A stretch of 64,000 bases of DNA from Burkholderiaceae bacterium. GTDB taxonomy: Bacteria > Pseudomonadota > Gammaproteobacteria > Burkholderiales > Burkholderiaceae_C. Location of the stretch: positions 124,001 to 188,000 of the forward strand of contig SCRU01000059.1 in NCBI GenBank assembly GCA_004323695.1, in the 5' to 3' direction. The number at the start of each line of letters is the position of its first letter. Positions within the stretch are counted from its first letter, which is position 1. Below the pieces are notes generated by a model. That model was not told the DNA's origin. It saw only the letters and a list, made by a program, of their open reading frames with translations, and made no database searches. Both the position numbers and the translations under genes were made by a program. Of the stretch, positions 43,558 to 52,803 are shown in pieces.

Positions 43558-43696
43558 CCGGGTGCGGGCAGGTGAGTGCGCCGACTCTTACCGCGCAGGA
43601 CGGCGCCAGGTCATCCAGCAGTCTGAGTTGGAACTCGAGCCTGCCCCGAGCTGTTGCGGCATCCCTGCAGTAAACCCGCAAAAGACTACGCAATAG
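43502..43696 (+). CDS. Possible small protein overlapping the nucleotidyltransferase end
   Basis: A 64-residue frame starts with two ATG codons (43502, 43505) inside the end of the nucleotidyltransferase gene and ends 81 bases before DotA. The start MMSLLRKATKAVLGTSVADRV could form an amphipathic helix, and a Cys-Cys pair occurs near the end. There is no other evidence of expression, and it may be chance. Confidence 0.25.
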   Translation: MMSLLRKATKAVLGTSVADRVRAGECADSYRAGRRQVIQQSELELEPAPSCCGIPAVNPQKTTQ

Positions 43697-43777
43697 TCCT
43701 TATCCCTGCTACCATCCTGAGCAGTAAATCGTCCGTTTCGATATAACGGCGCGGATGAAATAGCTCAAGGACAAGAA

Positions 43778-46156
43778 ATGCATGACGCACGTCGCTCAGG
43801 GATGATCCGATCAAAATGCCCAGCCCGGGCCAGAGCGGGCACCTTCTGGAGTCTTTTGGCCATGTTGGCGACCTTGATCGCCGGCGCGCCGGCGTACGCA
43901 CAGACCCAGAGCATGAGTTCTCTGACGCAACCCTACCTTGCAGCCACGCCTGCGACCGATATGAGCACCCAGGCCTTCACGGCGTTGCTGGGGCAGTTCT
44001 TCACCAATCCGTTCTCGGCGATCGGCGGTGCGACGACGCTGCTGGGCTCGATGTTCCTGATCTTCAACACCTTCATTCTGGTGGCCGGCACCATCTGGGC
44101 CACCTACGGTATCGGCGTGGCCATCGTGCAGACAGCCCATGAGGGTCAGCTGATGGGCAAGAAGCTCTCCCAGGTGTGGCTGCCCATTCGCATGGTGACC
44201 GGTGTGGCCAGCCTGATCCCGGCCTTTGGCGGCTTCTCGTTGTCCCAGGCCGTCCTGGTGTTCGCCACCACGATCGGCATCGGTGCCGCGAACCTGGGGT
44301 ACCAGGGCATGATCAGCGGCGCGAACAACATGACCTCGCTGGTGTCGACCTCGATCGTCTCGCCGCGCGCCCAAGGTAGTCAGTCGCTGCAGCAGGCGGC
44401 CTACGCCCTGTTCCGTGCGCGAATCTGCATGGATGCGCAAAACGATTATGTGAATCAGTTGCAGCAGGCCACTGGGCAGAGCGTCACAGCTGACACGGTG
44501 TCGGCAACGACACCAGCAGGCGTCACCGGCGTGCAGTACGGCAAACCGGATGAGCCGGCCTACTGCGGTGGAGTTGAGGTATCGGCGACCGACATGGATC
44601 CGCGTTCATCGAGTTCGGCAGGCGGGTACCGGGTCGCATCGGTCAATTACGACTGGATCGCGTCGCAAATGAAGGCCAAGGCGACGAGCGGCTTCAGCCC
44701 GTTTCGCTCGCAGATCGAATCCCTGGCGGATTCCTGGTACCAGAGCTATGAGGCCTACCAGACCACTAACGGGCAGCGGCCCGTGGTTCCCATCATTCAG
44801 CTGGAGGGTATAGCGACCACCTATTTCAATTCGAATCAACCTGACGCCTCTTCGGCGAGTCAGACCTCGCAGGCATTGACCAGTGCGGCCCTGCAATCGA
44901 TGGGGCAGTACGGGTGGTTCGGCGCCGGCGCTTGGTACGCCACGCTGGCCGAGGTGAACTCTGCGGTGGCGCAGGCAGCGCAGAGCATCAATTACAAGAC
45001 CATCGATCCGCAGATCTCCGACGCCGATGGCGGGTACAACACAAATCTGGCCGATGTCATGAAGGGCCTCGACACGGCCACGCAGGTAGCGGCCACGCAA
45101 ACTGCCAACGCGGGCTCTGATGGAAATTCATCCTCCGGCCAGGTGCTGTGCAGGGCGATGCGCTCAGTTTTCTCCAACACCACGACGCCGACGGGTAACT
45201 GCAGCTTCGGGCAGGACGTGGCGATGACGCTGATCGATGAGTCGACCGCCGGTGCCGGCGGCGCTACTGCGACGACAACTGGTGGTCTGCGCCTGATCGA
45301 CCCGATCATCGCCATGAAGAATATGGGTGACTACCTGATGGTCGGTGCAGAAGGCATGTATACCGCCTATTTGGCCGCAACGACCGGGCCAACGGCAGCG
45401 GTTGTCGGCACCATTACTAGTGTGGCCTCAGCAATACCTGGCGTCGGAATTCTGGCTGGAGCTTTCAAGCAGCTGGCCTCGGTACTCCCAATGCTGATCG
45501 GCGCCATGTTCCTGCTTGGCCTGATCATGAGCCTGTGGATCCCGATGGTGCCGTTCGTGAATTGGTGGGGCGGTCTGGTGCAATACCTCACCATCTTCTT
45601 TGAAGGCATCGCCGCCGGCCCGATCTGGGCGTTCGTCCACTTGGATGCGAACGGCGAGGGAATGGGCCATAGAACCGAGACCGGCTACCTCTTCATCATC
45701 AACATGCTTTTCCGCCCCTTCCTGATGCTCCTGGGCTTCGTGGCCTCGGCAGCTCTCATCATCGTCATGGGCAGTTTCCTTTTTTGGCTGTATCCTAGTG
45801 TCATGGGCAATATCCAGGGCAATTCGATCACCGGAATGTTCTCGGTGTTGGGGTTCATCTTCATCTTCTGGATTCTGATGCACACGCTGGTGACCACCCT
45901 GAGCAACATGGCTGTGCTACTGCCGGACCAGGCGCTGGCTTGGGCTGGGCGAGCGATTGGCTCGCAGATGGGCCGCGATGCGGAGCAAAGCACCCGCGGG
46001 CACTTCATGGCCTTTGGGCGTTTTGGGCAGCAGGGGGTTGGGACGGGAATAAGTGCGGCTGGTAAGGCCAGAGCCGATGCCTTGATCGCGCAGAAAGAAG
46101 CTCAATTATTGGCCAGAAAGAGGCCGGGCGCAGACGAAGGAGGAGGTGGTCAATGA
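43778..46156 (+). CDS. dotA: T4BSS integral membrane protein DotA (TraY)
   Basis: The 792-residue product has a signal-like segment (about 24-42), membrane helices in the first 200 residues (NTFILVAGTIWATYGIGVAIVQ, LVFATTIGIGAANLGYQG), a periplasmic central region, and several C-terminal helices (MLIGAMFLLGLIMSLWIPMVPFVNWWGG, IFWILMHTLVTTLSNMAVLLP). This is the DotA/TraY layout. DotA is a polytopic inner-membrane part of type IVB systems. The ATG is preceded by AAGGAC. The stop overlaps the repeat-protein start by 4 bases. Confidence 0.88.
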   Translation: MHDARRSGMIRSKCPARARAGTFWSLLAMLATLIAGAPAYAQTQSMSSLTQPYLAATPATDMSTQAFTALLGQFFTNPFSAIGGATTLLGSMFLIFNTFILVAGTIWATYGIGVAIVQTAHEGQLMGKKLSQVWLPIRMVTGVASLIPAFGGFSLSQAVLVFATTIGIGAANLGYQGMISGANNMTSLVSTSIVSPRAQGSQSLQQAAYALFRARICMDAQNDYVNQLQQATGQSVTADTVSATTPAGVTGVQYGKPDEPAYCGGVEVSATDMDPRSSSSAGGYRVASVNYDWIASQMKAKATSGFSPFRSQIESLADSWYQSYEAYQTTNGQRPVVPIIQLEGIATTYFNSNQPDASSASQTSQALTSAALQSMGQYGWFGAGAWYATLAEVNSAVAQAAQSINYKTIDPQISDADGGYNTNLADVMKGLDTATQVAATQTANAGSDGNSSSGQVLCRAMRSVFSNTTTPTGNCSFGQDVAMTLIDESTAGAGGATATTTGGLRLIDPIIAMKNMGDYLMVGAEGMYTAYLAATTGPTAAVVGTITSVASAIPGVGILAGAFKQLASVLPMLIGAMFLLGLIMSLWIPMVPFVNWWGGLVQYLTIFFEGIAAGPIWAFVHLDANGEGMGHRTETGYLFIINMLFRPFLMLLGFVASAALIIVMGSFLFWLYPSVMGNIQGNSITGMFSVLGFIFIFWILMHTLVTTLSNMAVLLPDQALAWAGRAIGSQMGRDAEQSTRGHFMAFGRFGQQGVGTGISAAGKARADALIAQKEAQLLARKRPGADEGGGGQ

Positions 46157-46770
46157 GTGAATTCGACATGTTCCTGGCGGACAGTGCCAGGCTCGCGTCC
46201 GAGGCGAATTACGCTCGCGAGCTTGGAGGCCTCGAGGGGGCGCTCAGGGTGAACAGGGAAGAAGTCGGTCGCTTGGACGACCTGCTCGACAAGGCGCGGA
46301 ATAACAACGCCGCCAACCTCGCTCACAAGGCGCTTGCCATGCGGGAGCTGGCAAAGATCGACCCGGCCCACCCCCTGGTCACTGACGCACAGCTGCGGGA
46401 TCGGGTCACCAAGAACGCTCAAATGGTGTGGTCCAACACCCACCACTGGGACCGGGTGCGCGAGGTCGGGCAAAACTACCAGATCCCGGGGCGCCCCGAA
46501 AATCAGGAGTCTCCACGCGAGGCCGATCAGAAGACCATCGACAAGCTCAAGGCCACCCTGCTGAGCGTCGAGATGTCCAACGCTGCGAATCTGGCAGTGC
46601 GAATCGCTATGTTCGAGGCGCTCAAGAAGTCCGACCCGTCGCACCCGTTCGTGCGCGATGCGGCCCTGCGCGAGAAGATCGGCAAGGCTGGCCAGCTCGC
46701 GCTGGACCAGACCAACTCCTGGGACGCCGTGCGCGAGGTGGGGCAAAGCTTCTCGGTACCGAAGCGCTGA
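46153..46770 (+). CDS. Tandem-repeat protein coupled to DotA
   Basis: The 205-residue product consists of two similar halves. Unit one has NNNAANLAHKALAMRELAKIDPAHP, then RVREVGQNYQIPGR; unit two has MSNAANLAVRIAMFEALKKSDPSHP, then AVREVGQSFSVPKR. Both are soluble and helical, about 100 residues apart. It overlaps DotA by 4 bases (ATGA), so it is co-translated with it. IncI plasmids encode entry-exclusion protein ExcA next to TraY; position makes such a role possible, but I see no sequence evidence. Confidence 0.65.
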   Translation: MSEFDMFLADSARLASEANYARELGGLEGALRVNREEVGRLDDLLDKARNNNAANLAHKALAMRELAKIDPAHPLVTDAQLRDRVTKNAQMVWSNTHHWDRVREVGQNYQIPGRPENQESPREADQKTIDKLKATLLSVEMSNAANLAVRIAMFEALKKSDPSHPFVRDAALREKIGKAGQLALDQTNSWDAVREVGQSFSVPKR

Positions 46771-46937
46771 GGACTTCCGAGGCGTGGCCTCTGCCTCTTG
46801 TGCCGGCCAACAAACGGGGCCGAGCGTTAGAAATCGGCCGTACACGACGAAGCAAAAAGCCATCGAGAAAATCTCGCATTTTTATATGCAGAAAACTTCG
46901 TTTCTCCAATGAAAGTATCTCGCATACAATCGCGCAG

Positions 46938-48239
46938 ATGAAGTCGCAGATAATTGCTCAGTACGACTCCCCCCATCAGTTCGAGCCGCTCATGCCGCAG
47001 GAATCGAAGATGGGGCCTTTGCTTGAACGAGCAAGCGACCTGACGCGTGCCGCTGCCAAGTTGGCCGCGCCAACTTCTCCTGTGGCACACAGGGAGCTTC
47101 GCGCTCTGTTGCGCAGCATGAACTCGTACTACACGAACCGGATCGAAGGGGAGCACACCAGGCCGGTGGAGATCGAGCGCGCGTTGGCTCATGATTTTTC
47201 AAGCGATGCGGACATCTCCCGTAGGCAGCGCCTGGCGGTTGCGCATATACAGACTGAACAGGCTTGCGAACAAGCTCTCGTGTCTGGTCAGCTGGTGCAA
47301 AGCGGGCCAGGCCTTGGCCTGTACTCTGCGCGGGCGATACTGCACTTGCATGATTTGTTGTTCCAAGGGTTGACACATCAAGACCTTATCCTCTCCGACG
47401 GTCACTCGGTCCTGATCCCCGGTGAGTTTCGCAAGCGCCAGGTCGCCATTGGGCGGCACGAGGCTCCGGCACACGAGGCTATCCCGGCCTTCGTTGAGCG
47501 GTGGGCCCAATCCTACGCTGGCGTAAGAAAAGGCGAGGCGTCAATCGTTGCCGCTGCCGCATCCCACCACAGGCTGGCCTGGATGCACCCTTTTGCGGAT
47601 GGGAACGGCCGGGTTTCCCGGTTGCACACTCACTTGCTCATGCATTCCATGGGCCTGACCTCGGGGCTTTGGTCTCCATTACGTGGTTTTGCGCGAACAG
47701 AAGATCGCTATCGCGCCTTGTTGCAAGGTGCCGACGAGCATCGCCGCGGCGATCTCGATGGGCGAGGGAACTTGAGCGAGGCCGGGCTCATTGGCTGGAT
47801 CGACTATACGATTGAAATGTGCATCGATCAGGTCGAATTCATGGGAGAGCAACTGAACATCCAGGGGATGCAAGATCGCATCAGGGCCTGTCTGATGTTT
47901 GAGGAAAACGCTCGTAAGTCAGGCGTACGCAAAGAAGCACTCATTGCCTTGCATTACCTATTCGCGTCACAGGAAGAGCTTGGCCGTGCGGAATTCAAGG
48001 CCATGACGGGTCTGGGTGACCGAGTCGCCACACAAACGTTGTCCGCATTGCTCAAGCAGGGCTTCCTTGCAACGGACGCCCCTTACGGGAAGGTCAGATT
48101 TGCGATTCCTTCACATGCCTTGAGGTTTTATTTCCCGGCCCTTTGGCCTGAAGCTGAGAAAGATCAGGCTCTCGTAGAGGTCGAACTTCGGGGCGATGAT
48201 GAGCCTGATGGGGCTGCAACTACATGCCCGTCAGGATAA
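46938..48239 (+). CDS. Fic domain protein (AMP-transferase type)
   Basis: The 433-residue product contains a full Fic motif, HPFADGNGRVSR (about 217-228), and an upstream inhibitory motif TNRIEG (about 66-71), which makes it a class with an intramolecular inhibitor helix. A C-terminal winged-helix-like region follows (SGVRKEALIALHYLFASQEELG...). Fic proteins attach AMP or other nucleotides to target proteins. The start at the ATG at 46938 was chosen because the longer frame runs over the repeat gene. It could be a toxin, a regulator or a T4SS cargo. Confidence 0.85.
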   Translation: MKSQIIAQYDSPHQFEPLMPQESKMGPLLERASDLTRAAAKLAAPTSPVAHRELRALLRSMNSYYTNRIEGEHTRPVEIERALAHDFSSDADISRRQRLAVAHIQTEQACEQALVSGQLVQSGPGLGLYSARAILHLHDLLFQGLTHQDLILSDGHSVLIPGEFRKRQVAIGRHEAPAHEAIPAFVERWAQSYAGVRKGEASIVAAAASHHRLAWMHPFADGNGRVSRLHTHLLMHSMGLTSGLWSPLRGFARTEDRYRALLQGADEHRRGDLDGRGNLSEAGLIGWIDYTIEMCIDQVEFMGEQLNIQGMQDRIRACLMFEENARKSGVRKEALIALHYLFASQEELGRAEFKAMTGLGDRVATQTLSALLKQGFLATDAPYGKVRFAIPSHALRFYFPALWPEAEKDQALVEVELRGDDEPDGAATTCPSG

Positions 48240-48411
48240 AGAATCAACTCTGACTGCGCCTGTCAGCCAGCAGAAGCAGTAGAAGGACACGCGACTTGGT
48301 CTCGGCTCACACCTTGCGCAAGCTGCTATATATCTGGAATACTGTCCGCTTGACGTACCTGGCAAAGGCGACCTTGTTGATTCTTGCTAATCAAAAAAAC
48401 GGAGCTCAACG

Positions 48412-49164
48412 ATGAGCGTTATGAACGAACCAACTGCTGCACTTTGGGAGCAACTGAAGTCGAGCAGGGAACTCTTCGGAATGACACTGGTTGGGGATGC
48501 GGCGCTGTCTTTGCGCTTGGGGCATCGCACCAGCCAGAATCTTGAATTCAATTTTTCTGAGTTCCACTTGCCTTCAGACAAGATCCATTCTCTTCTCTCA
48601 CGGTTGGCTCCAAAAGGGTGGGAATTCCGCACGATTGTAAGTACCGCCACGATGGTTGGATACGAAAATCTCGGCATGAAGCTATCTAACTACTCTCAGA
48701 ATTACAAGGCAATTGGGCAGGCCGGAGCTGTTGAGTTGACGTTTTCCACGGGGTCGGCCGAGACCAGGCGCCTTTTTGACGCTGGGCCCTGGTTCCAAAG
48801 ACTGAGGCCCCGCGTAGCCAGCCTGGCGGAGTTGTTTCGCCTCAAATGCCTTTCGATGGTCGATCGGGCCAATTACCCTGACCAGTTCGACTTGTACGTT
48901 CTCATGAAGCAAGGCCACTTTGGAGCGAACGACCTTATCAACGCTTTTGAACGCGCGCAGGCTTCATCCAAGCTGGAAGCCGCTCTCACCAGATTTTGTG
49001 AAGGTGTTCCTGGGCTGAACAATGAAGGCCTTGAGCCTTTGATGGATTCACCGCCGACTATTGCCGAGGTGCAGGAATACTTTGGTGCCCTGCTCCAACT
49101 TTCGAACTGCCGGCGGGAAAGCTCCCGAAACACGAACCAGTCAGTGTTGTGTAGTTCTCGTTGA
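48412..49164 (+). CDS. AbiEii-like nucleotidyltransferase with altered catalytic residues
   Basis: The 250-residue product has the AbiEii/DUF1814 layout: LVGDAALSLRLGHRTSQNLEFNF (about 26-48) corresponds to the canonical LxGGTALAL..GHRxSxDLDF motif, and RPRVASLAELFRLKCLSMVDRANYPDQFDLYVL matches the family's KhxAhxxRxKxRDhxDhhxL block. The key Gly-Gly reads Gly-Asp and the usual Asp-x-Asp reads Glu-x-Asn here, so catalysis may be lost or changed. AbiEii proteins are toxins in abortive-infection systems. No AbiEi-type antitoxin gene is adjacent; the upstream Fic gene is 170 bases away. Confidence 0.65.
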   Translation: MSVMNEPTAALWEQLKSSRELFGMTLVGDAALSLRLGHRTSQNLEFNFSEFHLPSDKIHSLLSRLAPKGWEFRTIVSTATMVGYENLGMKLSNYSQNYKAIGQAGAVELTFSTGSAETRRLFDAGPWFQRLRPRVASLAELFRLKCLSMVDRANYPDQFDLYVLMKQGHFGANDLINAFERAQASSKLEAALTRFCEGVPGLNNEGLEPLMDSPPTIAEVQEYFGALLQLSNCRRESSRNTNQSVLCSSR

Positions 49165-49207
49165 AACCAGTGCGCGTAAAACCTCCCCATCGATGGGGAG
49201 GCCGTCC

Positions 49208-50071
49208 TTAGCCAACAGGTCCAGCGTTCGCAGTCTCGGCCAGCTCAGCCGAATTCAATGCTCGGGCTGCTTCGACCTCTCGTTCATGGCACAGGCGAAC
49301 GGCCAGATCTGGTGAAACGGACGATGCGTGCAGCACGACATGGCCGTGCAGCAGGCCAGCTTCTGCCTGGACCTTCAAATCCAGATAGACCATGGAACTA
49401 CTGCCGAACTTGAAGTCCTGGATCTCACTGCGCATGCGCAGGATGTAGCCCGCAAGGCTTTCCCCTTCCTTGCGTGTCCCGGGCGCGTGCCGATAAAACC
49501 GCCCCAGCAGTGAATCGATGGCGGCGGTGCTGTTCACCGCCAAAGTGGCCTTGTCCTTGTCGCGCCGGCCTGTTCCAGCCCGCACTTCCATGGCTGCGGC
49601 CAGGAATCCAAACTCTTCGAAACTGAGCTCGCTGGCTGGACGCTGCGATAGCAGCAAGAACCGTGCGTCGTGCGCCGCAGCCCGTTTGCCATCCCCACGC
49701 CCAACGATAGACCCATCGTGGTTTGTGCAGGTGTGCACCAGGATCGTTCCCGGAGCCTGAAGATCGACGCCGAAACTGAAATCCCGTAGTTCCTCGAATT
49801 CGTCCGAGGGAATTTTCGAGTGGTGCCTCAAGCCGATGGTGGCCGAAGCGATGGCATGTGCCTCATTGAAACCGGAGCCTAGCACCTTGTGGCCGGAGCG
49901 CTCGGCGATTTCGGGCGGGCTCAAGACCAGAAACTGGTCTTCCGAGTGTCCGAACGTTGTGATGACCCTCTTCCTCCAGGCGAGTCCCTTCAACTCAGTC
50001 GGCAGGACGTTCACCGGTGTGTACGGAACGCCCAGATCCATGGGGGGAAACGAATTTGATGCAGTATTCAT
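49208..50071 (-). CDS. Hypothetical protein
   Basis: The 287-residue product is not recognised. It contains RKRVITTFGHSEDQFLVLSPPEIAERSGHKVLGSGFNEAHAIASA, GTILVHTCTNHDGSIVGRGDG, and a beta-rich end (DFKFGSSSMVYLDLKVQAEAGLLHGHVVLHASSVSPD). There is no signal peptide or known motif. It is convergent with the AbiEii-like gene and divergent from the pilus operon. Confidence 0.6.
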   Translation of the reverse strand: MNTASNSFPPMDLGVPYTPVNVLPTELKGLAWRKRVITTFGHSEDQFLVLSPPEIAERSGHKVLGSGFNEAHAIASATIGLRHHSKIPSDEFEELRDFSFGVDLQAPGTILVHTCTNHDGSIVGRGDGKRAAAHDARFLLLSQRPASELSFEEFGFLAAAMEVRAGTGRRDKDKATLAVNSTAAIDSLLGRFYRHAPGTRKEGESLAGYILRMRSEIQDFKFGSSSMVYLDLKVQAEAGLLHGHVVLHASSVSPDLAVRLCHEREVEAARALNSAELAETANAGPVG

Positions 50072-50557
50072 GATTCGTGAGAGTGTACTTTTGCGAACCA
50101 GAAAGATGGGATATTTTTCTGACTAGCTCTCCCCCGAGGGCAACTGTCCCATTGGGAAAACAGCTCCGAATTTGCCTGTTTGCAACATAACTACGCCACG
50201 GACACCAAAAAATCCCGAAAAAACCCTTGTTGGCGTCTTGTGCATTCCTGATTCTTCGTGCTTTAATCAAGGCGTTTAATAGTTCGTGTGAAAGTAGCGC
50301 CGGGAAATAAAAGGAATTGAACTGGTGACGATAAACCGAGACAAAACGGGCATCGGCAGCCAGCTTCTCCAGCCCCTTTAGACCCTGCGGCTCATTCAAA
50401 CCAGATTGATGACAACCGTGCAATACCCATTGGTGAAAACGAAAGAGTTCGTTGGAGCTACCAGTTGCCTGTGCTCCCCGCAACTGGCTGAACGCACGGT
50501 TCTGATTCCCATGGTTTTCACTTCAGGCGCCAGCCGCCGTTTACTTCAAGGCAAAGC
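50072..50557. other. Intergenic stretch between a minus-strand gene and the pilus operon
   Basis: These 486 bases precede the divergent PilL gene. A minus-strand frame (49995-50483, 162 codons) crosses most of it and overlaps the start of the neighbouring minus-strand gene; I regard it as doubtful. Base composition is more AT-rich than the flanks, which fits a promoter region. No clear operator or terminator is seen except the GGTTCG-like word at 50081-50099. Confidence 0.4.
50081..50099 (-). promoter_or_regulatory. Recurring GGTTCG-type element before the 50071 gene
   Basis: In gene sense this reads GGTTCGCAAAAGTACACTC, 10 bases before the ATG of the minus-strand gene. It resembles 7326-7344. 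Significance is uncertain. Confidence 0.2.
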
Positions 50558-51076
50558 ATGAAAGCAGCACCCTCAAGCGCCCTGGCGCGATCGATTGGCG
50601 CGAAGCGTATGGGCCTTCTGGCCGCGGCCGCGCTCGTGTTTCCTTTGACAAACGCCTTCGCAGGATTCGTCGACAACAGGCCCGCACCTGCCCCGACCCC
50701 TGCGGCGGCGGCCCAGGCGTCAGCCAATGGGAAAGTCGCCGGCTCCGCCGGCGTGGCCAGCGTCGTTGTCGCGCCCGTCAAGGCCGCGGCGCCGGCATTC
50801 GCTTTCACCGTAACCCGTGAAGACAAGACGATCCGCCAGACGCTGGTGCGCTGGTCGCACGAGGCTGGCTGGAATGACGATCCGGAAAACTGGACGGTGG
50901 ATTTCGATCTGCCCGTGGTTTCGTCCGCGAACCTGGGCACGAACTACAAAACGGCGGTACGCCAGCTCCTGGCAAGCACGGAATTGACGAGCACTCCGCT
51001 GCAACCTTGCTTCTACTCGAACAAGGTATTGCGGATCGTGCCACGAGCCCAGCTTTGCGACCGGTCGACCAACTAA
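50558..51076 (+). CDS. pilL: Pilus protein PilL-like, TcpQ C-terminal domain
   Basis: The 172-residue product has a signal peptide (about 1-35), an Ala/Pro-rich linker, and a TcpQ-like C-terminal domain (about 80-172) with KTIRQTLVRWSHEAGWND, then WTVDFDLPV and LRIVPRAQLC. In IncI plasmids PilL carries this domain and supports the PilN secretin. It is the first gene of the thin-pilus operon. Confidence 0.75.
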   Translation: MKAAPSSALARSIGAKRMGLLAAAALVFPLTNAFAGFVDNRPAPAPTPAAAAQASANGKVAGSAGVASVVVAPVKAAAPAFAFTVTREDKTIRQTLVRWSHEAGWNDDPENWTVDFDLPVVSSANLGTNYKTAVRQLLASTELTSTPLQPCFYSNKVLRIVPRAQLCDRSTN

Positions 51077-51151
51077 TCGTCAACTCGTCAACCCTCAGCT
51101 CACCAGCTCCATCTTCCAATCCGCGCGGGCGCGCATGAACAGGACCCATCC

Positions 51152-52732
51152 ATGATCAACCTTCGATTCGTACTTATCCCGATTGCTGCGCTTGCACTGG
51201 CCGGCTGCGCCTACCAGAAGGATTTTCAGCGCGACGCTGCACAGACGACGAAAGCCGTCGTCACCAAACAGCAGTCGCTGGTGGATTCGATCAAGGACAG
51301 CGAAAGCCGCCGGGAAGCATCCGAAGATGTCGACAAGCCATACATCGCCGGCGACCAGCAGCCGCTGTCACGCGAACTGAAGATGCCGGCCGAGTTGCGC
51401 CGCTCGGTGCCTGTGACAGCGCTGTTCCAGCGCGGTGGTGTGGACTTGCAAACGGCCTTGAACGAGGTCTCGGATGCCACTGGGCTGACCATCACGGCAA
51501 CGCCGGACGCGCTTTTGCCGCCGGCGATGTTCGCCCCGCGCATGAACAGCAAGGAGACCTCTCCCATCATGGGCCCGGCCAGGATCCAGCTGCAGGCATC
51601 GCATGTGCCGCTGTGGAAGCTGCTCGATGACATTGCCCGCCAGGCCGACGTGTCCTGGCGCCCTGAGCCCAGCGGCGCAGAGTTCTATCGCGTCAGCACC
51701 CGAATTTTCAACCTGGAAGCCATTCCCGCGGTGGCGACCACCTCGGCAACGCTGGGTCGCAATGGTTCTACCAAGGATGCCTTCGAGTCGCAAAGCAAGA
51801 CCAGCTTCACGACCAAGGACCAGAACATGATCGACGGGATGCGCCAGACCATCGATGCATTGCTCACGGTCAGCGGCAAGGCCGTGGTCAACCCGGAAAA
51901 CCAGACCGTTGTGGTCACCGACACCCAGTCGGCGCTTGATCGTGTGGCGAAGTACATCGAGGCCCAGAACAAGCTGATGTCGCGCCGAGTGCGCGTTCTG
52001 GTCGAGGCAATCTCCGTGACTTCAACCAACAACAACAGTTATGGGTTGAACTGGAACGAAGTCATGAATACCGCGGTCAACGCGTTGACCGTAAGCTCGC
52101 CAGAATCCCTGGTGACGGCTGCACAGGTCGGCTCGGTTGGGTATGCGAGAAACATCGGGAAGTCCGCCGGCTCCACGGCCGTGATCAACGCGCTCAACGA
52201 AGTCGGCACGGTGATCAACGATAGCACCTTCCCTTTCATCACTACCTCTGGCCGGCCTGTGACTCAGGCGATTCGCACGACGTTCAACTACGTCGATCAG
52301 GTGCAGGCCACCGCCATCAGTTCGTCGCTGATCAGTACGACCGCCCAGGCGCCTACCGTCACGCAAAAAGAACAGACCGTGGGTACGTTCCTGACACTGG
52401 TGCCGACGGCCAAGCCTGACGGCACGATTTTCCTGTCGGTGAGCTATGACCAGACCAATGCCGAGCCTTTGAAGTCCTTCACCGTGGGCTCCGGCGCATC
52501 GGCTGTGACAGTGCAGCAGATCACCATCAACGGCTCCGGGGTAATCCAGGAAGTGCCGATTCGATCCGGCCAGACGGTGGTGATCGGCGGCATGGAAACG
52601 CGCGCTAATTCACTGACACAGGCCCGCATGGGCCCGGGCCTGCCGATGGCCTTGGGCGGTTCGGACCAGGGCGCTGAATCGAAGACTTACACGATTCTTC
52701 TGGCAACGGCGGTTGTGGAGCAGGGTATTTGA
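51152..52732 (+). CDS. pilN: Pilus secretin lipoprotein PilN
   Basis: The 526-residue product has a lipoprotein signal (LALAGC, lipid-anchored Cys19) and a secretin domain in its C-terminal half, with RVRVLVEAISVTS, QKEQTVGTFLTLVP, EVPIRSGQTVVIGGMETR and the final LPMALGGSDQG. PilN-type secretins form the outer-membrane pore through which the thin type IVb pilus emerges. It follows PilL by about 75 bases. Confidence 0.9.
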   Translation: MINLRFVLIPIAALALAGCAYQKDFQRDAAQTTKAVVTKQQSLVDSIKDSESRREASEDVDKPYIAGDQQPLSRELKMPAELRRSVPVTALFQRGGVDLQTALNEVSDATGLTITATPDALLPPAMFAPRMNSKETSPIMGPARIQLQASHVPLWKLLDDIARQADVSWRPEPSGAEFYRVSTRIFNLEAIPAVATTSATLGRNGSTKDAFESQSKTSFTTKDQNMIDGMRQTIDALLTVSGKAVVNPENQTVVVTDTQSALDRVAKYIEAQNKLMSRRVRVLVEAISVTSTNNNSYGLNWNEVMNTAVNALTVSSPESLVTAAQVGSVGYARNIGKSAGSTAVINALNEVGTVINDSTFPFITTSGRPVTQAIRTTFNYVDQVQATAISSSLISTTAQAPTVTQKEQTVGTFLTLVPTAKPDGTIFLSVSYDQTNAEPLKSFTVGSGASAVTVQQITINGSGVIQEVPIRSGQTVVIGGMETRANSLTQARMGPGLPMALGGSDQGAESKTYTILLATAVVEQGI

Positions 52733-52803
52733 AGTTGGCGATTTGCGGTCAAGCACCTCAATCGCGGCTGAGCCAAGCCCCAACACGTACTCTGGAGTAA
52801 CAC

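Noticed and set aside
49995-50483. A 162-codon minus-strand frame before the pilus operon
   Set aside because: It overlaps the start of the better-supported minus-strand gene at 50071, has no ribosome site I can see and crosses an AT-rich promoter-like region. The translated sequence looks fairly protein-like, so it stays only a doubtful candidate.
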